A stretch of 64,000 nucleotides of DNA from positions 124,001 through 188,000 of the forward strand of contig NW_026570358.1 of assembly GCF_019649055.1 (NCBI RefSeq). The letters run 5' to 3'. The notes below the pieces were generated by a model, which worked only from the letters and a program-made list of their open reading frames with translations, was not told the DNA's origin and searched no databases. Shown one piece after another: positions 62,294-64,000 of the stretch. Origin of the DNA: Paramacrobiotus metropolitanus. Its lineage: Eukaryota > Tardigrada > Eutardigrada > Parachela > Macrobiotidae. The number at the start of each line of letters is the position of its first letter. Within the stretch, counting starts at the first letter, position 1. Made by a program: the position numbers and the translations under genes.

Positions 62294-63146
62294 TTAGTTT
62301 AACTGGTTTGTTGACTGGATTTTTTGAGTTCGGTGGGTACATAAGAAGTTGAGGAATGTTGTGTTTGAGTTATTATGGAGTGGACGAAGTATATAGTATA
62401 TACAGTGAACAAAATGTTTTTCTTGTTGTTGTTTTTTGGTGGCCAGTATGGATTTGTGGAAGCGTACTGATTCAGGTTGCTGTGTTCTATGGAAACGTAT
62501 CCTTGCAAAGCACTGGTCGTTATCCTGGCACAAAGCCAACTTTGCAGGAAGTTCTGGTCCGCCTTTCTGGGGAAATGCATTCTGCAGCAGATAGACTCCT
62601 GCGTTAAAGAGTCCTTGCTCCAAATCCGCTTGTTGTCAGATTGTTGATATTCTGACGGAGCACGACTAACTCACCGAATCGGTGTACAACGTCATTCTGA
62701 CCATCTGTTGGCTATAATACGAGGTGCCACCCGACTTTCGATCAGTTGCTCTACATTTTTCTTTTCGGTTTCGAACAACCGCCTTCTTTCTGGCGAATGT
62801 TGGGCCATCGCCTCCGTGAGCTCAGGGTTATGGTCTTCTAAAGCTGGCAGGTGAATGGCCTCCATCATGTCATCTTTAGGGGGACCACTGCTTGGCAGTT
62901 ACTTTCTAAAGTTGTAGCGATATTTTTCTTAGTGGGAATTGAATTCCGTCGGCATATGCGTAAAGCGCCAGCTTTTTCGCAGAATACCTTCACTGAGGCA
63001 GAGGGGAATGTGTGTGTCTTAGGCATTTTGCTATTGTCGCCAGGATTTATAAAGACTTGATGTGTTCGCTCGCTCCATTGCTCCCTCTCTCTCAAAAGCT
63101 CCGTGTACGATTCATATCTATTTCCCATTTTAAGTTTTGATGCCAC
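62294..63146 (-). other. possible degenerate coding relic, unknown family
   Basis: Minus-strand frames in series read like one decayed protein: MGNRYESYTELLREREQWSE down to ESNCQAVVPLK, then in another frame MMEAIHLPALEDHNPELTEA and ETEKKNVEQLIESRVAPRI, then QNAFPQKGGPELPAKLALC further left. Charged helix-rich composition is unlike the flanks. No family was recognised and the frames do not join without changes, so this is only a suggestion of an old gene or element. Confidence 0.25.
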
Positions 63147-63182
63147 AACGGCTGAGGGTTGTGAAAACTATTATCAGAAAAT

Positions 63183-63670
63183 TTACGGTTTACCGGTTTA
63201 CGGTTTACCGGTTTATTTGACAACGGTTTACCGTAACCGCTTACCGTTACCGTTTCCGTAACGGGTTACCGTTACCGTTACCGTAACGGGTTACCGTTAT
63301 TTACCGTTACCGTAAGGGGTTACCGTTACCATAACGGGTTACCGTTACCGTTACCGTAACGGGTTACTGTTACCGTAACGGGTTACCGTTACCGTAACGG
63401 GTTACCGTTACCGTTACCGTAACGGGTTACCGTAACGGTTTACCGTTACCGTAACGGGTTACCGTTACCGTCACGGGTTACCGTTACCGTCACGGGTTTC
63501 CGTTACCGTAACGGGTTACCGTTACCGTCACGGGTTTCCGTTACCGTAACGGGTTACCGTTACCGTAACGGGTTACCGTTATTTACCGTTACCGTAACGG
63601 GTTACCGTTACCGTAACGGGTTACCGTAACCGCACCGGTTTACCGTAACCGGTTACCGTTACCATAACGA
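63183..63670. repeat. satellite array of GGTTACCGTTACCGTAACG-type units
   Basis: About 490 bases of tandem units, mostly 19 bases (GGTTACCGTTACCGTAACG), with variants of one extra GTTACC and a few TTATTTACC insertions. Each unit contains GTTAC and its complement GTAAC around one or two bases, so the array is an unbroken series of small inverted repeats. The last units drift toward ACCGGTTTACCG. Confidence 0.9.
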
Positions 63671-64000
63671 ATCCGTAAAGATTATCAATGCCAATAAAAC
63701 CGAAGGCGGAGCCGAAGGCGACGCCGAGCTGCAGCGCGAGCGAGCGCAGCGAAGCGAGCGGAGCAGCAAGTGAGACAAAAGGACATTGTACTTCCCTTTC
63801 TCTGAAACCCCGTTTTTCACATTTTTGTTTTTGGTTTACATTTGGCTTTTGAATTTGACTTGATTGAGACTTAGGAAAACGTTAACAAATAAAGGCAAAA
63901 ATATAGCAACAGAGCTTCAGGGATGAAAAACCTTATGGGCTCAATGCGAACGGTCCAATACCTATTACAGACACTCGTATTCACCGAAGGTGAATTGAGA
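63671..64000. other. window end after the satellite
   Basis: A short GC-rich, repetitive purine block (GCGAGCGAGCGCAGCGAAGC at about 63736) follows the satellite, then ordinary AT-rich sequence. No gene supported; the satellite may sit inside or beside a larger repeat that runs past the window. Confidence 0.4.

Larger units (their letters stand above)
61309..63182. other. noncoding and degenerate DNA
   Basis: Begins with the 3' flank of the kelch gene. Near 61.64 kb are GTCACGTGAC and two TGACATGAGTC copies. A perfect 32-base palindrome lies at 61.84 kb. Purine/T-biased DNA follows to 62.3 kb, then a region with several overlapping minus-strand open frames that look like a decayed protein sequence. 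Confidence 0.45.

Noticed and set aside
63183-63670. Array considered as a CRISPR or telomere
   Set aside because: No spacers of constant length, and units are not a simple telomere hexamer such as TTAGGC/TTAGGG; variation fits a minisatellite.

Overview
The window reads as compact metazoan DNA, most likely from a tardigrade of the Hypsibius/Ramazzottius type. This is inferred from short introns (mostly about 45-110 bases), dense genes on both strands, insect-like gustatory receptors next to lineage-specific rhodopsin-like GPCRs, an arthropod-type Mesh protein and a P2X channel. No bacterial operon, CRISPR, rRNA or convincing tRNA was seen. Exon models were built by hand from splice signals and phase; all junctions quoted for the large genes keep frame unless stated.

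Layout. 1-4 kb: a secreted SUEL/rhamnose-binding-type lectin (+) and, convergent, a gustatory-receptor-like 7TM protein (-). 4-7 kb: noncoding. 7.2-10.5 kb: secreted frizzled-related protein (+). 12-15.4 kb: tandem pair of divergent class A GPCRs (+), the first broken. 15.9-17.4 kb: a second gustatory-like receptor (-). 18.4-23.7 kb: a 21-exon natriuretic-peptide-receptor-type guanylate cyclase (-). 24.6-25.2 kb: part of a Ser/Thr/Asn-rich protein (-). 27.0-32.1 kb: a 9-exon adhesion GPCR (+) with what look like two GPS modules. 32.5-37.4 kb: a 15-exon Mesh-like NIDO-IPT-AMOP-VWD-sushi protein (-). 37-44 kb: mostly noncoding, with a TATA/E-box/CCAAT promoter near 42.2-42.9 kb. 44.2-45.2 kb: single-exon class A GPCR (-). 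47.1-47.7 kb: a hAT-type MITE with exact 8-base target duplication. 48.0-49.4 kb: a small coiled-coil ORF and a bacterial-type GH16-like domain without its catalytic motif. 53.3-57.7 kb: a 10-exon P2X receptor (+). 58.7-61.3 kb: a BTB-BACK-kelch protein (+). 62-64 kb: degenerate DNA and a satellite of mutually complementary GTTAC/GTAAC units.

The common theme is cell-surface sensing and signalling: seven receptors of five types, a Wnt-binding secreted protein, a junction protein and a ligand-gated channel. Nothing suggests a single operon-like pathway. Points most worth follow-up are the adhesion GPCR with tandem GPS-like motifs, the GH16-like pseudoenzyme, the guanylate cyclase that lost a metal-binding Asp, the Mesh-like protein ending in a bare hydrophobic tail, and a repeated pattern of single missing bases in otherwise conserved genes (four cases), which may be consensus errors rather than biology.
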